DNA of 64,000 nucleotides from Agapetus fuscipes. Lineage: Eukaryota; Arthropoda; Insecta; Trichoptera; Glossosomatidae. The first letter of the stretch is position 1. The number at the start of each line of letters is the position of its first letter. Made by a program: the position numbers and the translations under genes. Under the pieces are notes generated by a model. The model saw nothing but the letters and a program-made list of their open reading frames with translations. It did not search any database and had not been told where the DNA came from. Location: positions 2,232,001-2,296,000 of the forward strand of contig OX637343.1 of assembly GCA_951799405.1 (NCBI GenBank), in the 5' to 3' direction. Of this stretch, positions 63,074 through 64,000 are shown one piece after another.

Positions 63074-63503
63074 AAATCCTGTGCGGGAGACTCCCTAGAT
63101 TCTGAAGACTCTAGGGGTCTATGACACTTGTTGTAGTGCCGCAGAGGTGTACGAGCTTGGTCGTCGCTACAAAGCGCCAATACTCAAGCAAGACCCAGTT
63201 GCTGTAAGGCTGGATGGACCCTTAGTGACCGGTCATTGGTAAAGGCTCATGAATTCTTCAACCCAGCGAAGAGCACATTCGAAATATTAATGGTATTTTT
63301 GGGTGCTCCGCCGGGATCCGAATCCACAACCTTCCATTTACGAGTCCAAAGTGTTGCCACTACGGACTACGGACCGGTCCGAGATGCCAACGACACGCGG
63401 TGTACCTGAGCGGTCACCCATCCAAGTACTGACCACGCCCAATGTTGCTTAACTTCGGTGATCTATGGGAACCGGTGCTTTCAACATGGCTAACGTCGTT
63501 GAC
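63014..63503 (-). repeat. Full-length SINE-B with 5S rRNA head and 56 nt poly-T
   Basis: On the minus strand: 5S-like head (63503-63386, about 118 nt), tRNA-like module (GGACCGGTCCGTAGTCC, box B GGATTCGGATCCCGGC), body (ACCGGTCACTAAGGG, CTTACAGCAACTGGG), CCCTAGAGTCTTCAG tail and poly-A seen as 56 T at 63014-63069. It interrupts the RT between GGE and LQMTSL codons. Confidence 0.88.
63386..63503 (-). other. 5S rRNA-derived SINE head (not a 5S gene)
   Basis: The minus strand reads GTCAACGACGTTAGCCATG at its 5' end, GATCACCGAAGTTAAGCA centrally, GGTCAGTACTTGGATGGGTG, and ACCGCGTGTCGTTGGC at its 3' end. Length (118) and these blocks match animal 5S rRNA (about 120). Fusion to a tRNA-like module and A-tailed body shows it is SINE sequence. 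Confidence 0.85.
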
Positions 63504-63530
63504 ATTACTTCAGATGACAAGTCTGCCCTT

Positions 63531-64000
63531 TGGCCTTTCATCTGCCCCCAGAATGTTTGCAACCCTCACAAATTGGGTAGCCCAACTACTTTCTGCTGCG
63601 ACGAGATATCCGGACAATCGTTTATCTCGACGACTTCCTCCTTGCGAACCAATCCAAGGACGATCTTTGTCGACAATCGCATCTTTGGCCTTTCATCTGC
63701 CCCCAGAATGTTTTCAACCCTCACAAATTGGGTAGCTCAACTACTTACTGCTGCGACGAGATATCCGGACAATCGTTTATCTCGACGACTTCCTCCTTGC
63801 GAACCAATCCAAGGACGATCTTTGTCGGCAATCGCATCTTTGGCCTTTCATCTGCCCCCAGAGTGTTTTCAACCCTCACAAATTGGGTAGCCCAACTACT
63901 TACTGCTGCGACGAGATATCCGGACAATCGTTTATCTCGACGACTTCCTCCTTGCGAACCAATCCAAGGACGATCTTTGTCGGCAATCGCATCTTTGGCC
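63531..64000 (+). repeat. 155 bp tandem repeat in the DIRS-like RT (continues past edge)
   Basis: TGGCCTTTCATCTGCCCCCA begins at 63531, 63686 and 63841, and TGGCC again at 63996: three full units and the start of a fourth. Period 155 shifts the RT frame at each junction. Confidence 0.93.

Larger units (their letters stand above)
62380..64000 (+). pseudogene. DIRS-like retrotransposon reverse transcriptase, broken
   Basis: Pieces of one RT occur in order: ESGVIEAAESSPSFLSKMF (about 62480), MIFN and [30 protein letters not shown] and LRLVYGG (about 62930-63010), then [17 protein letters not shown] and LTNWVAQLL (63510-63600), with YLDDF-type catalytic residues in a shifted frame. QAYFHLPI...HRRFLRLVY and [12 protein letters not shown] are typical of DIRS/Ngaro-type RTs. 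It is disrupted by a SINE-B at 63014-63503 and by tandem duplications, and runs off the edge. It cannot make a functional protein here. Confidence 0.7.

Noticed and set aside
63386..63503. 5S rRNA gene
   Set aside because: It is diverged, fused to a tRNA-like module and poly-A tail, and inserted in a retrotransposon, so it is a SINE head.

Overview
The window is nuclear DNA from an animal, most likely an insect. It is AT-rich, its genes are split by GT-AG introns, and it is densely packed with SINEs, LINE fragments and foldback MITEs. I cannot fix the order from sequence alone; intron size and repeat load would fit a hemipteran or another repeat-rich insect. There are no prokaryotic features, CRISPR arrays or free-standing tRNA/rRNA genes. 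The tRNA-like and 5S-like stretches all lie inside SINEs.

Layout. 1-918 (-): N-terminal part of an unrecognised Ser/Lys-rich protein running off the left edge. 1711-17364 (+): complete nine-exon Pdcd4 (445 aa, two MA3 domains). 17365-33780: a roughly 16 kb gene-poor stretch of repeats. 33800-38517 (-): four-exon V-ATPase accessory subunit Ac45/ATP6AP1 (413 aa). 39035-42108 (+): two-exon protein with a Myb/SANT-like DNA-binding domain, divergent from Ac45 across 517 bp. 43771-56129 (-): eight-exon mitochondrial prolyl-tRNA synthetase (441 aa), whose introns hold a 3.4 kb intact RTE-like LINE and many other repeats. 60005-60981 (-): last two exons of mitochondrial GrpE. 62380-64000: broken DIRS-like reverse transcriptase DNA with tandem expansions.

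The genes are ordinary housekeeping or regulatory genes and do not form a pathway cluster: Pdcd4 restrains translation initiation, Ac45 serves the V-ATPase, and Pars2 and GrpE act in mitochondria. The unusual biology is in the non-coding architecture. Two Pdcd4 exon-intron junctions are tandemly duplicated, each copy carrying its own 5' splice site (125 bp x 2.2 and 89 bp x 10). Four SINE families were delineated by eye: A, B and C are tRNA-like, and B can also carry a 5S rRNA head. A SINE-B subtype shares its 3' tail with a CR1/L2-like LINE present in the same window. Family D (about 27 copies) is defined by an 11 bp target-site duplication and lacks a clear pol III promoter. Several nested insertions allow relative dating.
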